A stretch of 64,000 bases of DNA from Clarkia xantiana subsp. parviflora (taxonomy: Eukaryota; Streptophyta; Magnoliopsida; Myrtales; Onagraceae). Location of the stretch: NCBI GenBank assembly GCA_036873135.1, contig JAPTYO010000010.1:5184634-5248633 (forward strand), in the 5' to 3' direction. Positions within the stretch are counted from its first letter, which is position 1. The number at the start of each line of letters is the position of its first letter. The notes under the pieces are model-generated. The model saw only the letters and a program-made list of their open reading frames with translations, was not told where the DNA came from and made no database searches. The translations under genes were made by a program, and so were the position numbers. This document shows positions 37,187 to 49,362 of the stretch, in pieces.

Positions 37187-40145
37187 TTACTGTTGTAAAG
37201 GCGAAAGTAGGCCACAGTAAATAGTATCTGCAGGCAAATCAGTAACCTCGTCTGAATCTTTCTCGGGATTGATAACACTAAGATACGTTTCCTGGCCAAG
37301 ATACCATGAGTCGAGATTCTCAGCACGGAGATTCCAGATTCCAGCATTGTCAAGTGAAACCAAAATGGCTGTCCAAGCCCCGGGAAAGACCTGTTGTAAA
37401 ATATAACAAGAGATTTTTTTTTTTCGTGATTTACTTTCTATTTTTCGAATCATAATATTTTGTATTCATTGCGTATATTTCAACAGAATAAATTGCACTA
37501 ACTATGCTATGTAGCCAAAAATGAGTTTCTAGCAGTTTCTCATAGTATCTAAGCAATGCTCAAAAGACACACTACTATAAATGTATATTTAATAAACACA
37601 CAGATGCACAATGAGTAGTTTACATATATATTCTACATAAATATAATAAATTCTGCTGTTAAATATGAAGTTTGAACCCATCTTTTGAAGAAAAAAACAA
37701 TTTTTACCATTCATTTAGTTTTCATATATGAATTGTTGTGAACCCTCATTTGAAAAATCATGAGTCAGTTGTTGAAGTATAAAGACTAAGTCACACATTC
37801 ACCTATCATCATAAGGTTTTATTAAAGTTGGTCAATCTGAAGTTTCACATGGTATTAGTGTACGTAGTTTCGAATCTCCGAAGCGCACATACACAAATTA
37901 CAAATTTTCACCTGGATAGTGCTTCTGGCAACTCCATCCCACTTGTTGTAAGTTGATCGGCTATTTTCGGTCCAAACTCCAAAATCCATACTGCAAAAAC
38001 CCAAATTTAGACTATCAACTACTTCAATATCTCAGAATTTTCGCCAAAGTAAGCTACATATATATTGATCTCACCCGACAACAAAGAAAGCATGACCATC
38101 CAAGTGGTAGCTCTTGACCATGGTATCATTGTTCTGGAAGATGATCTCCATGAAACCCTTGAAAGTACCATTAATCAGAGAAGTATCGAGTTTGGGGGGT
38201 CGGTTCATCAGTCTGTTTGGGAAATCAATCTTGTACACCCCTGAAATGTTGAACTTATGTGCGAGCTTTAGAGGGGTTGACGGTGCTAAATAGGAGATCC
38301 CATTGAGAGTGGTTTTCAAGACTCCATCAATAAGCTCAGGTGGTCTGTTGAGAATCACATAGATATCTGTGACCGTAATTTGACCGTACTTGAAAGAACC
38401 CTGTGGATTGGGACGAGCAGCACTAGCCGAAACATTCCACCTAAATATTGAAAATGATAGATGCATTAGCTAATTGCATAGATCCTTGGAATGGTTATGG
38501 GGTTGGAGTTGGACTTCATTTTTTTACTTTCTTTTTGAAGGAGATTGCAGAATTTCATCTGCTGATAAGTCATAAATTCAAATGTTGACGGGGAAATGGA
38601 CTAAGTCCATTCAAGTATATCTAACCTTATGGATCGTGCTTGGTTCATTGAAGCAAACATGTCACTCACATCAAGAATACCAGGAAGAGGTCCAGAAGCG
38701 GGTTCGGAAGTGGGTCCCATTAAATTGGAATACTTCAAGATACCAACTCCAACAGCACTACGCCACGAAGAATTGACAAACTTAGGAGTAGCAACTACAT
38801 AGTATTCACTGGTTGCATTTTGGTCCATGGTCACCAAGAACGAATATGATTGACCCACATGAATATCCATGTTGGAGTACATTTGTTGGACCGTGTATGA
38901 TCCTTCTGTCTCCACTAGAAGCAAGTTGTGATTTTGTATCCTGAAATTTAAACTAGTTGAGATACCGACATTGTGCACCCGAAGGCGGTATGTTTTTCCT
39001 GTACCACACACACAAAAGTTCATGTTTTCTAAAGAATACAACCAAAAACCAAACAAAATATGCAAACAAAAAATTAGAAATTTATGCAAAACTCTTATGC
39101 ATAAAGTTAAATCTATGTTGCAGAAACTTACCAGGTTCAACATTCATTATCGTATAAGTAAGTCCATCTGGAACAAGCTCATTATCATATCTATATGGAC
39201 CGAATCCATTGATTAAGATGCCATCAGGAGCCCCGAGGTTTCCATTTTCAACATCTTTTCTTAATTTCTGTTCCGAATAAGCAAAGAACATCTTCACACA
39301 ATAACCAAAACATTTGAAACTCTTCATCCCATAAGAAGTTCAATTACTCTTACCTTGTGACTTTTACTATACCAATCACCAATAAGTATGGTGATATCTC
39401 CATCTGGGGTGCCAAAGGGCAGTGGAATTACTGCTCGATTGTTTACTACAATTCCTCCAAACCCACCTGCAGCTCTATGGAAGTTCAGAGATGGGAAGTA
39501 GAAGAAGCTTCCAATTTGGTCCTTGACCTGAAACTGATAGGTCCAATTCCAGCCTGCAGGAATCGGGCAATTCGTTCCAAGTACACCGTCTTGCCATGAG
39601 TTCTTCCTTTGTTGTATTCCATTCCTAGCATTAAAATGACCAATAATCACATCTTAATTGTTTTGAACATCTACCTTTGTATGTAAGATTCATATATATT
39701 ACCATGTAAGTAGCAATGGCTCATCAAGATTGTTCCTGACATTTACAACGACATTCCAGTTGGTGGTGACATTTAGAACTGGTCCAGGAAACTGCCCATT
39801 GATCCCAATAACCTGAAGATAAAGCAATTATTAGCAAGAAAATCCAAAGTTTTTTTTTTGGAGCAATTAAATTATTAAACTACAGTGGACAAGGCAGCAG
39901 CAATCTAATTATGCAGAAAAAAAGTTGGCACTTTGAGCTCCAAATGGATCAAGATTCAATAAAGTATAGAAACAGGTAAGTTAAAGATTAGAGATTTAGT
40001 GAGAGGAGAGAACCTGTTGTTTAACCCCAAGTGGAGAGGCATCAAGATATGACACTGTCCAGTCAAAGAAGGCAAAAGGGTCACTTGCAAAAGTGAGAAT
40101 TGGCAATAGAAAAGAAAGGAGGAGCAGGAAGAAGAAGGAGGGCAT
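37187..40145 (-). CDS. SKU5-similar (SKS) multicopper-oxidase-like protein, 8 exons, 556 aa
   Basis: Secreted cupredoxin of the SKU5/SKS family (L-ascorbate oxidase homologue type), cell wall-associated and linked to directional growth and pollen function. Exons in gene order: 40014-40145, 39703-39812, 39354-39624, 39132-39267, 38626-38998, 38075-38440, 37912-37990, 37187-37390 (1671 nt). A signal peptide (MPSFFFLLLLSFLLPILTFA) is followed by three cupredoxin domains. The copper-ligand positions of true oxidases are changed: NGIQQRKNSWQDG in place of the HxH segment, FPSLNFHRAAGGFGG, and GHAFFVVGMDFGVW. It is therefore probably not an active oxidase, as is usual for SKS proteins. Many N-x-S/T sites are present. 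The C-terminus CGLLSPLQQ has no GPI-anchor tail, unlike SKU5 itself, so it resembles the soluble SKS branch. Confidence 0.93.
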
Positions 40146-40558
40146 TGGATTGGATCCTTCTTTCCGTCCAGCTAGTAGAGATTTCAGATTTCTCCAAGAA
40201 TCCTCTTTTCTGGGTTTATGAGTTCTTCAAAGAGAGATTTGAATAGAATAGATGCGCCAAGAAGTGTGAACAGAGACAGCTAATGAGTTCTGAGAGATTG
40301 CAGAGCGCGCAGTGATGGGGTCAAGTTGAGTGATGGGGTCTTGTTGTCGGTTCACCGTGAAAGATTGCAGAGAGCGCAGTGGAAAGAAAAGGGCCGATGA
40401 AAGACCCCACCTTTGCAATTTTTTGACGATGCTTTATGACTTCTGACGTCAAACTAGGGACAGCTATTGACTCGGTTCACTGATGTTCACGAATCTGTGG
40501 AAAATGGAGAGAAAATTTTGCAAAACAAATAATTTCTTTTGAGATCTCATTTCAATTT

Positions 40559-43238
40559 GGACTAAACTATGGAACGGCCGCTGCTTCATGCGGCCTTTTC
40601 CCTTTTCTTGAGATTATTTTTCAATAACCGTACCAAAAAGTAAGAGAGATAAAAACTCTTCTTTACCCATTTATTTAATATATATATATTTATATTTTCA
40701 TGACTGTGCAAAAGTTATCTTACTATTTATTAACTGCATACGTAGTTCTATTCTAGTATAATTATGTTCAAATTTACTAAATTCTCTTTTAAATCACCGA
40801 TTCTAGCTAATAATTTTTTTCTATTCACTTATATTGATGTATACCTTAGGCATTATTTGGATAAATATATATTAATAATATCAAGTTATTTTTTTCCAAT
40901 TATTTTAGGGTATCAATTTATATGATTATATTATATATTATAATAGTAATGATAAGGATATAATATTAAAAAAATTCAACCACTAAGGCATAGTGGAAAT
41001 ACTAAACCCCTAGTCAAGTTTACTATAAACCTTATCCATACCCTAAATGAAAACCACCACCAGAGTAAATAAAAAAATAGACATTTAAATAATTAATTAA
41101 TATTATGGAATATAATTCATGCACATAAAATAATATTAGTTGCTACTGATTTCATATATCAATTGGAACAAATATAATAGAATTAAATTTTAAATTTTAA
41201 AAAAAATTCAACCACTAAGGCATAGTGGAAATACTAAACCCCTAGACAAGTTTACTGTAAACCTTATCCATACCCTAAATGAAAACCACCACCAGAGTAA
41301 ATTAAAAAAAATGGACAATTAAATAATTAATTAATATTATGGAATATAATTCATGCACATAAAATAATATTAGTTGCTACTGATTTCATATATCAATTGA
41401 AACAAATATAATAGAATTAAATATTAAATTTTAAAAAAATCCAACCACTAAGGCATAGTGGAAATACTAAACCCCTAGTCAAGTTTACTGTAAACCTTAT
41501 CCATACCCTAAATGAAAACCACCACCAGAGTAAATAAAAAAATGGACATTTAAATAATTAATTAATATTATGGAATATAATTCATGCACATAAAATAATT
41601 TTAGTTGCTACTGATTTCATATATCAATTGGAACAAATATAATAGAATTAAATATTAAATTTTAAAAAAAATTCAACCACTAGGCATAGTGGAAATACTA
41701 AACCCCTAGTCAAGTTTACTGTAAACCTTATCCATACTCTAAATGAAAACCACCACCAGAGTAAATAAAAAAATGACATTTAAATAATTAATTAATATTA
41801 TGGAATATAATTCATGCACATAAAATAATTTTAGTTGCTACTGATTCCATATATCAATTGGAACAAATATAATAGAATTAAATATTAAATTTAAAAAAAA
41901 TCCAACCACTAAGGCATAGTGGAAATACTAAACCCCTAGTCAAGTTTACTGTAAACCTTATCCATACCCTAAATGAAAACCACCGCCAGAGTAAATAAAA
42001 AAAATGACATTTAAATAATTAATTAATATTATGGAATATAATTCATGCACATAAAATAATTTTAGTTGCTACTGATTTCATATATCAATTGGAACAAATA
42101 TAATAGAATTAAATTTTAAATTTTAAAAAAAATTCAACCACTAAGGCATAGTGGAAATACTAAACCCCTAGACAAGTTTACTGTAAACCTTATCCATACC
42201 CTAAATGAAAACCACCACCAGAGTAAATAAAAAAAATGGACATTTAAATAATTAATTAATATTATGGAATATAATTCATGCACATAAAATAATATTAGTT
42301 GCTACTGATTTCATATATCAATTGGAACAAATATAATAGAATTAAATATTAAATTCAAAAAAAAATTCAACCACTAAGGGATAGTGGAAATACTAAACCC
42401 CTAGTCAAGTTTACTGTAAACCTTATCCATACCCTAAATGAAAACCACCACCAGAGTAAATAAAAAAATGGACATTTAAATAATTAATTAATATTATGGA
42501 ATATAATTCATGCACATAAATAATTTTAGTTGCTACTGATTTCATATATCAATTGGAACAAATATAATAGAATTAAATATTAAATTTTAAAAAAATTCAA
42601 CTACTAAGGCATAGTGGAAATAATAAACCCCTAGTCAAGTTTACCGTAAACCTTATCCATACCCTAAATGAAAACCACCACCAGAGTAAATAAAAAAAAT
42701 GGACATTTAAATAATTAATTAATATTATGGAATATAATTCATGCACATAAAATAATTTTAGTTGCTACTGATTTCATATATCAATTGGAACAAATATAAT
42801 AGAATTAAATTTTAAATTTTAAAAAAATACAACCACTAAGGCATAGTGAAAATACTAAACCCCTAGTCAAGTTTACTATAAACCTTATTCATACCCTAAA
42901 TGAAAACCACCACCAGAGTAAATAAAAAAATGGACATTTAAATAATTAATTAATATTATGGAATATAATTCATGCACATAAAATAATTTTAGTTGCTACT
43001 GATTTCATATATCAATTGGAACAAACATAATAGAATTAAATATTAAAGGTTGTCAGGTGCAGCCACTACTATGTTGTTGGGTCACAGTACATCCAAACAA
43101 ATTTAACGGGAGATCCTAACGCTGTTAAACCAGAATTAGTCGAACCAGACCAGGCCGAAAATCATTAAACCAAATATTAAGAATAAAATACATTATTAAT
43201 AGGCCGCATGAAGCAGCGGCCGTTCCATAGTTTAGTCC
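40559..43238. mobile_element. 2680-bp Mutator-like element carrying an internal satellite array
   Basis: Terminal inverted repeats of 38 bp are perfect: the left begins GGACTAAACTATGGAACGG (40559-40596) and the right is its exact complement, ending CCGTTCCATAGTTTAGTCC (43201-43238). The flanking 9-bp direct repeat is TTTCAATTT (40550-40558 and 43239-43247). Each TIR contains its own small hairpin GGCCGC-TGCTTCAT-GCGGCC. Inside are about 370 bp of single-copy AT-rich DNA, nine tandem repeats and about 155 bp of right-hand flank. No transposase is visible. The 9-bp duplication points to the Mutator superfamily, although the TIR is short for it. Confidence 0.88.
40968..43047. repeat. Tandem array: nine copies of a 230-233-bp unit
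   Basis: The landmark GGCATAGTGG (or near match) recurs at 40987, 41219, 41452, 41683, 41913, 42145, 42378, 42608 and 42840. Copies differ by a few substitutions and small A-run length changes. Each contains CCCCTAGTCAAGTTTACTGT, ACCACCACCAGAGTAAAT and TTCATGCACATAAAATAAT. There is no open frame of note and no spacer structure like CRISPR. High similarity suggests recent expansion or ongoing homogenisation. Confidence 0.95.
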
Positions 43239-43431
43239 TTTCAATTTCTGGGAAAGAATGTAACATTGCAGCTTCCCCCTTATGTTTAGATAAATATAAA
43301 AAAGGTCTCATTTTTTAAAAGTTTGCTCTTTGTGTTTCCGTAGTTCTGCAGAGTTACAATCCCATGATTCTATCTCCCAAAAACAGCCACTGTGGTCGGA
43401 CTCGGACTCAGAGGAACTGAATTCGACGGCC

Positions 43432-46024
43432 ATGGCGGCCAAGCTCTTCCTCAGACCCTACTGCCTCTCTCTTCCCTCTTTCTCCCATCAACCCTTCATT
43501 TCTTATCCTCTCTATCAGATGATTCTGCTCAAACCTTTATGTTCAGCTGCTTTAACCTCCATCACCACCGCCTCTGCCACAACGGAGCCACTGTCAAGCT
43601 TTCCCTACGGACCCACTCTGCACAAAGGAAAAACCCCATTCCAATCGCAGCCAATCGAGATTATTAAGCGGGAAGGAGATGTTGATGCAGATAGTGAGCG
43701 TCTGTTGGATGAATCGAACTTTACTAGAGTCTACGATATCGCCGCCCTTAGGGTTCCGTCCAACGACTGCCACCTCCTCGAGAGCCGACTCCGCGGCCAC
43801 CTCCTCAATTGGCCGCGGGTTCGCAACATTGCACGTGTCCCCGGTGACGAAATCGACCCTGAGGTCGTGAAGCTCATCGGAGTTGAAAAGGAAGGAAATT
43901 TAGAGTCTTTAGAGAGGAGGATTAGTGGAAAGGCGGAGGGCGATGGAGAAGAATTAAGCCCTGTTCTTCACCGTGAGAAGCTCGCAAAAGAATTCAATTC
44001 TCGCGGGTATGTCAATTTTAAAAACTTGTCTAAGATTTCGAGACCGAAGCAAATGAAAAAGAAGGAAGACAATGATGAGAAGAAGAAATTGGAAATGCGG
44101 GTTAGGAAGAGTGAATTCGTATTTGTGGAGGTTGTAAATGATGGAGAAGATGAAGGAGAAGACTTCAGAGGATTGTTAGGTGACGACTTTGTTCGTCAAA
44201 GGTGGAGAGGATCGACGAGGTTGCTGCTTCTTGACGAACGATATGCAAAGAAAGGCATTGATGAATTGCCTGAAGCTATCAAGGTAAGGCCTTGATGAGG
44301 CTGAGCTGCCTGAATTATATTAGAACATTCTTAATCTGTAGTAACATAGGTATTATGCTTCTTTTCAGGCCATGTTGGGGGAGACAAGAGAAACTAAACA
44401 TCCAGATATTGAGCTCGTCTCCTGCAAGCTAACATTGCTATATGATTATTGGTCGATGAATGAGGTGACGATCTTGAGTCGTTTCTTTAGTCTAAGTTGC
44501 TTGCACAGCAAGTTTTACGAACAAACAAGATGAAACCTTGAAAAAAAAAAAACTCAAAATTGTGTTTTTGTGCAGATTTTGGAGATGTTGCTACCAGAAG
44601 GAATGGTCATACCTTCGGCTTTTGAGACGGTGGGGCACATTGCACACCTCAACCTGAGAGATGAACACCTTCAGTACAAGAAAATAATTGCAAAGGTGCA
44701 TAGAGATTTAATTTCTAATAATGATTTTGATAGAGATTATGTTCAGTAAGTGTTAGATACTTTATGTTCTAGGTTATCCTGGACAAGAACAAGGCGAAGA
44801 TTAGAACGGTTGTGAACAAGATGGATTCAATTCATAATGATTATAGGACGATGCAGCTCGAGGTTTTAGCAGGGAATCACTCTCTTGTTACCACCGTAGT
44901 TGAGAACGGATTGAAGTTTAACTTTGATTTGGCACTGGTGTATGTCTTCTTCATTTCTCAGATTTGTTCTTCTTCAATTCAACCCAGAATTCTTTTAATC
45001 TCAATACCATACTTGCAGATACCCATAATTCTTTTAATCTCAATACCATGCTTGCAGATACTGGAATTCAAGGCTCGGAACCGAAAGGCAGAGACTTCTC
45101 AGTGGATTCACACGCAGCGATGTTGTCTGTATGCTTTTCAACTGCAACACAAAGTTTACATCTTTGAAGCTGAAATTCATGATCATCGTATTTCTAGATT
45201 TTTTTTTTTATTTTAAAAATGTGGGTATTAGGGTTTTGATACGGATTCTTGTTAACAGGTGACGTTTTCTGTGGAGTTGGACCGATATCCGTTGCGGCTG
45301 CTAGGATAGTAAAGCGGGTTTACGCCAATGATTTGAATCCACACGCAATTGATTATCTAGATAAAAACTGTGTCTTGAATAAACTCGAAAGAAAGATTAA
45401 GGTGCGTTTTTTATTTCATTTCTTCCGATATTTGCTTGTGTTCTTCGTGGATAAACCCGATCTTGTAATTGAAAGGTTTTCAACATGGATGGAAGAAGAT
45501 TCATCAGCTCGATGTTTTCAAGCGAGAAGGGCCCGTCGGTTACACAAGTCGTTATGAACTTGCCAAACGATGCTGCAGAATATCTCGGTATGCAAATAAT
45601 TATACGATAGATCGATCGATCGATTAATCGAATATGCTAATAATTTTGTGTATATTGTTCTCTTTTTGATACATCAATAGATGCATTCAAGGGAATCTAT
45701 CAAGACCGGCCGAGAAGTGAGATTCGTTCTTTCCCGAAAATCCACGTCTATGGATTCTCAAAAGCTCGTGATCCCGAGTTTGACTTCCACGAGGTAGGAT
45801 CGCATCTTCTATAGAACTTTCTATTCGAATCTGTAACAAAACTTAATCGGATTTTTCATAATCGATTAATAATGCAGAGGATAAGGATAGCGCTATCAGA
45901 AGTGGCGGTTGATGTCGAGATGCGCAAAGTACGACTCGTCGCCCCAGGAAAATGGATGTTATGTGCCACGTTTACTCTCCCGCAAAGTGTAGCATTTGCA
46001 AAAGTTGCACCAGTAGATCGCTAG
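43432..46024 (+). CDS. tRNA (guanine(37)-N1)-methyltransferase, TRM5/Met-10+ family, 9 exons, 606 aa
   Basis: Uses S-adenosylmethionine to methylate G37 next to the anticodon, which prevents frameshifting. Exons: 43432-44283, 44369-44464, 44576-44695, 44773-44939, 45058-45128, 45259-45401, 45476-45587, 45681-45793, 45878-46024 (1821 nt). The ATG at 43432 sits in a good context (GGCCATGG). The upstream in-frame stretch has no ATG. The N-terminus [20 protein letters not shown] looks like an organelle-targeting peptide. Family motifs follow: [13 protein letters not shown], the SAM-binding [21 protein letters not shown], and the catalytic-type NLPNDA. The length (606 aa) resembles the longer Arabidopsis TRM5 paralogue rather than the shorter nuclear TRM5a. 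Intron 4 carries a duplicated splice acceptor. The gene converges on DET1 with 209 bp between stops. Confidence 0.93.
44988..45061 (+). repeat. 39-bp tandem duplication containing a splice acceptor (TRM5 intron 4)
   Basis: Two 35-bp copies with one difference (44988-45022 and 45027-45061), each ending CTTGCAGATAC. Frame continuity needs the second acceptor, so exon 5 starts at 45058. Use of the first (exon start 45019) reaches TAA after three codons. Confidence 0.9.
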
Positions 46025-46233
46025 AACTAGAAGTATATTTAAAAGTATGTCAAAAATCTTCAATCTCATATTCAAGCTTAATGGTGGAAGGCTGGTTAAG
46101 TTTCCCTTTCCAACAATGTTATCAGAGCTTCTGCTATTTACTGCACACCAAATGCGATATGGTACAGACAATATGGTACGGTACCACACACGACATAATC
46201 TAGCTCTCAATATACAGTTACCTAAACATTGAT

Positions 46234-48999
46234 CTATCTTCGGAAATGAATGTTAACTGAAGGCTGTAAATAAAGTGTCTGCTGAACGGAAAGCGCAAGG
46301 GGCAAGAACGGGTGGAACAGAAATGAGCAAATTCGCTTTGCTCGGTCGGCACTTCCGGCTTCTGGACCTGAAAACCCGAAAATTCCATCAACATTCATTC
46401 ATTTTAATAACAGAGAATATTTGTTTATAACAGACCTGGTTTAATCTTGAATTTGAGGGTACAAGGTCGCTTTCTGGTAATGAACTTGATGGGGTGGTCC
46501 GTTGATGGCCTGTGCCTTTCGGTTGCTGAAATCAACTGCAACACCAACAACAAGTTATAAATATAGACTACTTGGCGCCTAGATCCGTCCATTTTTCTGC
46601 TAATTTTGAACAGTAAATGCATATATGGCGAAAAAAATAAATAGACGAAGCTAGCAAATTGCATCAGTGTACTAGTTTAGCTGCCAAAAGTTGAAAAAGA
46701 AGTCCAGATTGCTAGCGAGCGACACATTGACCAGAAGTTCAGCTGGCAATTTGGTATTTAGATTGAGAATCTAACCTTTTCATCAAACCGGAACAGGGAT
46801 TGGTCAAAATATGGAGACGGGCTTTGCGACTGGCTGCTATAAGTCACGGAGTTCGCCATCTTCTTCACGAACAGTGAAATGCTTGTAGTTTTGCTTTTTA
46901 TGGACTTTAGTTGTTCAAAAGCATGAATGTTATTCGAGTGGGACGAAATAAATCTCATATACAACGGGTTTCCTGATGCCACGTGGAAATGATCACAAAA
47001 CTGCTCAAACAAGTTATAGAGCTCCTCCGATGAATTCTGCAAAAACATATACAATAGATGACCCTAGTTTCTCTAAAGAAACATAACCAAATGATACGTA
47101 AAGTCGAATATATACTATTAATATTTACCTGATAAAAGGCTATTACTTCTGTACTCTCCATGTTATATACAGCAAAAAATGCAGGATGGTGATCATTGTT
47201 TCTTGATACCTGCACATCAAATTGCCTTGATGAAATTAATTTCTTTGAACTCTTTGCAGAGTTAATGATAAATAAAAGAAAATGTGAAACTCACCCCTCC
47301 ATCTACACTGCCGAACTTGATTAGCAAATGCTGCCTGTCTAAGAATTGTACCTAATCGAATTTTATAAAGCTTAGTTGTACTGATAGAATTGGCCACCAA
47401 AAGTACAAAAATGTGAAGTTCTGAACTATATCCCACCTTCCAGATTATTAGATCAACATAATCTTGAAAATGGAAATGGAATTTCTTCTTCAAGGACTGG
47501 ACCCTCTGGCAGAGAACAAAAGGTGATACATTAGAAAAGAAGATCTAAAATAACAGGCCAAACCGCCAAAGTACTTTGCAGAAGCCTACCTGGGTTTCAT
47601 CTGTTTCTTCATTCCATATTGCCCGAAATATAAAAGAAAGCAACCGCTGCTTGATACCACTCAAAAATGAGTTACTTTGAGAACCCTGTATGTTATGCAT
47701 GCCTAATCAGACTATGCAAACTACAGAGCTAATAACCACTCTCCTTAAAGTAATCCAAGCAAATAAAGTCATAAGCTTAGCAGGGATCATTTTAAAAACA
47801 GAAACCCACTATGGAATTATATATATATATTGCCACTTGCCTGAGCATTTGAGTTTAGGAAAAGCTCATCATCTTCACGACAGAAAGCTCCAATAGCTCG
47901 CACATCAACCAAGTTACCAGAATCCCGAATTTGAAGAATGTGAACAGTTTGAAAACGGAGAGAGACGATGGCCAACAAATCATCATACAAGAACGCCCCC
48001 ATATTATGGTTTAAGTTAACAAAATCATTGTGAAACACCTTCTTATCAAGTATATCCCCATTTTCCAGCCTAGACAACAAAACCATGAAATATGATGTCA
48101 GATTAATAATGAAGGCAACAACATTTACTAAACTCATAGTTCATAAGCACACCTTAAGAGATGAAATGTTATCTTCTCTGCTGACGGGATTCCAGGTATA
48201 GCTCGTTCAAGTGCAGGTGCGTCATGGATGGGGGCAGTGGAAGTAGCAAAGAGACCGAATTGGTTACTCTCAACATAAAGGAAGAAGTCTTTGCATATTA
48301 GTTCGTTGCTTGAGGCAAGTGAGACACAATACAACTGGGTAAAGAAACTATCAAATCGCTTTGCTTTTGGGGGGAGATCGTGTTGGCAATCCTCCTCTTT
48401 ACATGAGAATGACAACCATCTCGGTCTGTAAACAATTAGTTCTTGGTGGTTTCTGCTAAAGCTTATGAGGTACTGACCATCATCGGTGAATTTCCGAAAG
48501 GAATGGTCTGGACATTCAACATCGTATAGTGTGTGACTCGGGACCAGATTCTCATAGAATCGTCTAGCTGAGTGAACCTGTAAACATTAAATTGGCGAAA
48601 TTCCCATCAAATTAGAAAATGGGATCAATTGGACTTGTACAATTGGCATTTAACAATCAATATGGCCAATTAAGTTCAAGCAAATGCAAACTTCTGCATA
48701 ACTAGATATGCATTTCGATGAAGACTCAATACAAACTACAGAGACTCGATTAAATTCAAATACTGAAACAAAGAATGAACAGCAATAGATACTAAGAAAC
48801 CAGGAGCGGGAGATAGAATAAGGATCAATCAGTGATTATAATGACTGAGAAATGCAAGGATCAGTACTATGGTTCTATTCTTACAACAAGAAACAGAGGA
48901 AGAACAAAGAGAGTGAGAGAGGGGTACACTAGTGCCAGGCGCAGGGGTACGGATTTGGCGTTCAAATATCCTGGCAGCAATATTGCTGCTTCTGGACAT
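46234..48999 (-). CDS. DET1: DET1 (DE-ETIOLATED 1), repressor of photomorphogenesis, 10 exons, 507 aa
   Basis: Nuclear protein of the COP10-DET1-DDB1 complex on CUL4, which represses light responses in the dark. Exons in gene order: 48928-48999, 48153-48577, 47841-48069, 47590-47685, 47437-47505, 47295-47351, 47129-47209, 46776-47036, 46436-46535, 46234-46367 (1524 nt). Diagnostic segments: IFERQIRTPAPGTS, ARRFYENLVPSHTLYDVE, FSRNHQELIVYRP, NELICKDFFLY, HNMGAFLYDDLLAI, GAFCREDDELFLNS, QDYVDLIIWKVQFLDRQHLL and the C-terminus PSVNIHFRR. It is about 36 aa shorter than Arabidopsis DET1 (543), largely because the variable hydrophilic loop after FLNSNAQ is nearly absent. That point is intron 3, which has a GC donor (CAG|GCAAGT). 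Reading through it meets a stop soon. Confidence 0.96.
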
Positions 49000-49149
49000 C
49001 CCAGCCAGCTAGCAGCTCAAAGAATCAGGACGGAAACGGGAGGGTGCGTCGGCGGAGAGAGAAAAGCGCCGGCGGAACCTAATTTCTGTTGACGACGAGT
49101 AGCGGCAGCAGTAGTCATGAGGCGGAGGAGCAAGTGGCCGGATTTCAAG

Positions 49150-49362
49150 GATAACCTTCATCAGAAATCAGACACCGATGGAGCTCATCCATCCACCCAC
49201 GCGCCTTCTTTAACGCGAATAAAGTGGAAAAATGTATAAACGGGCCTTCTAGTCGGATTTTATCCAAAAGGGCCTTAAAATTAATATGTTCTGCCTTCAC
49301 TTGATCCCATGGTCTCCAAATATCAGTAGGCAAGAAGCAGAGCCCATTTGGTAGTTGTCATG
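49150..49362. repeat. Left part of a duplicated segment (paralogous to 58870-59430)
   Basis: Words such as AGGATAACCTTCATCAGAAA, TAGTCGGATTTTATCCAAA and AGAAGCAGAGCCCATT recur in the same order at 58870-59430 with small changes and length differences. The match resumes after the insertion at about 50066-50125 (GTTGTCATCTCTATTAAAGT). Confidence 0.65.

Larger units (their letters stand above)
40146..43431. other. Divergent promoter region of SKS and TRM5 genes, split by a transposon
   Basis: The two genes are transcribed away from each other. Removing the 2680-bp element (40559-43238) and one copy of its 9-bp duplication leaves about 600 bp between the start codons. The insertion ends 193 bp before the TRM5 ATG and starts 414 bp before the SKS ATG. 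Confidence 0.75.

Noticed and set aside
40968..43047. CRISPR-like regular spacing
   Set aside because: The whole 231-bp unit repeats, with no short repeat plus unique spacer pattern, and the context is a plant nuclear chromosome.
43330..43431. N-terminal extension of TRM5 starting at 43330
   Set aside because: The codon at 43330 is TTG, not ATG. The first in-frame ATG is 43432, with a good context and a plausible targeting peptide.
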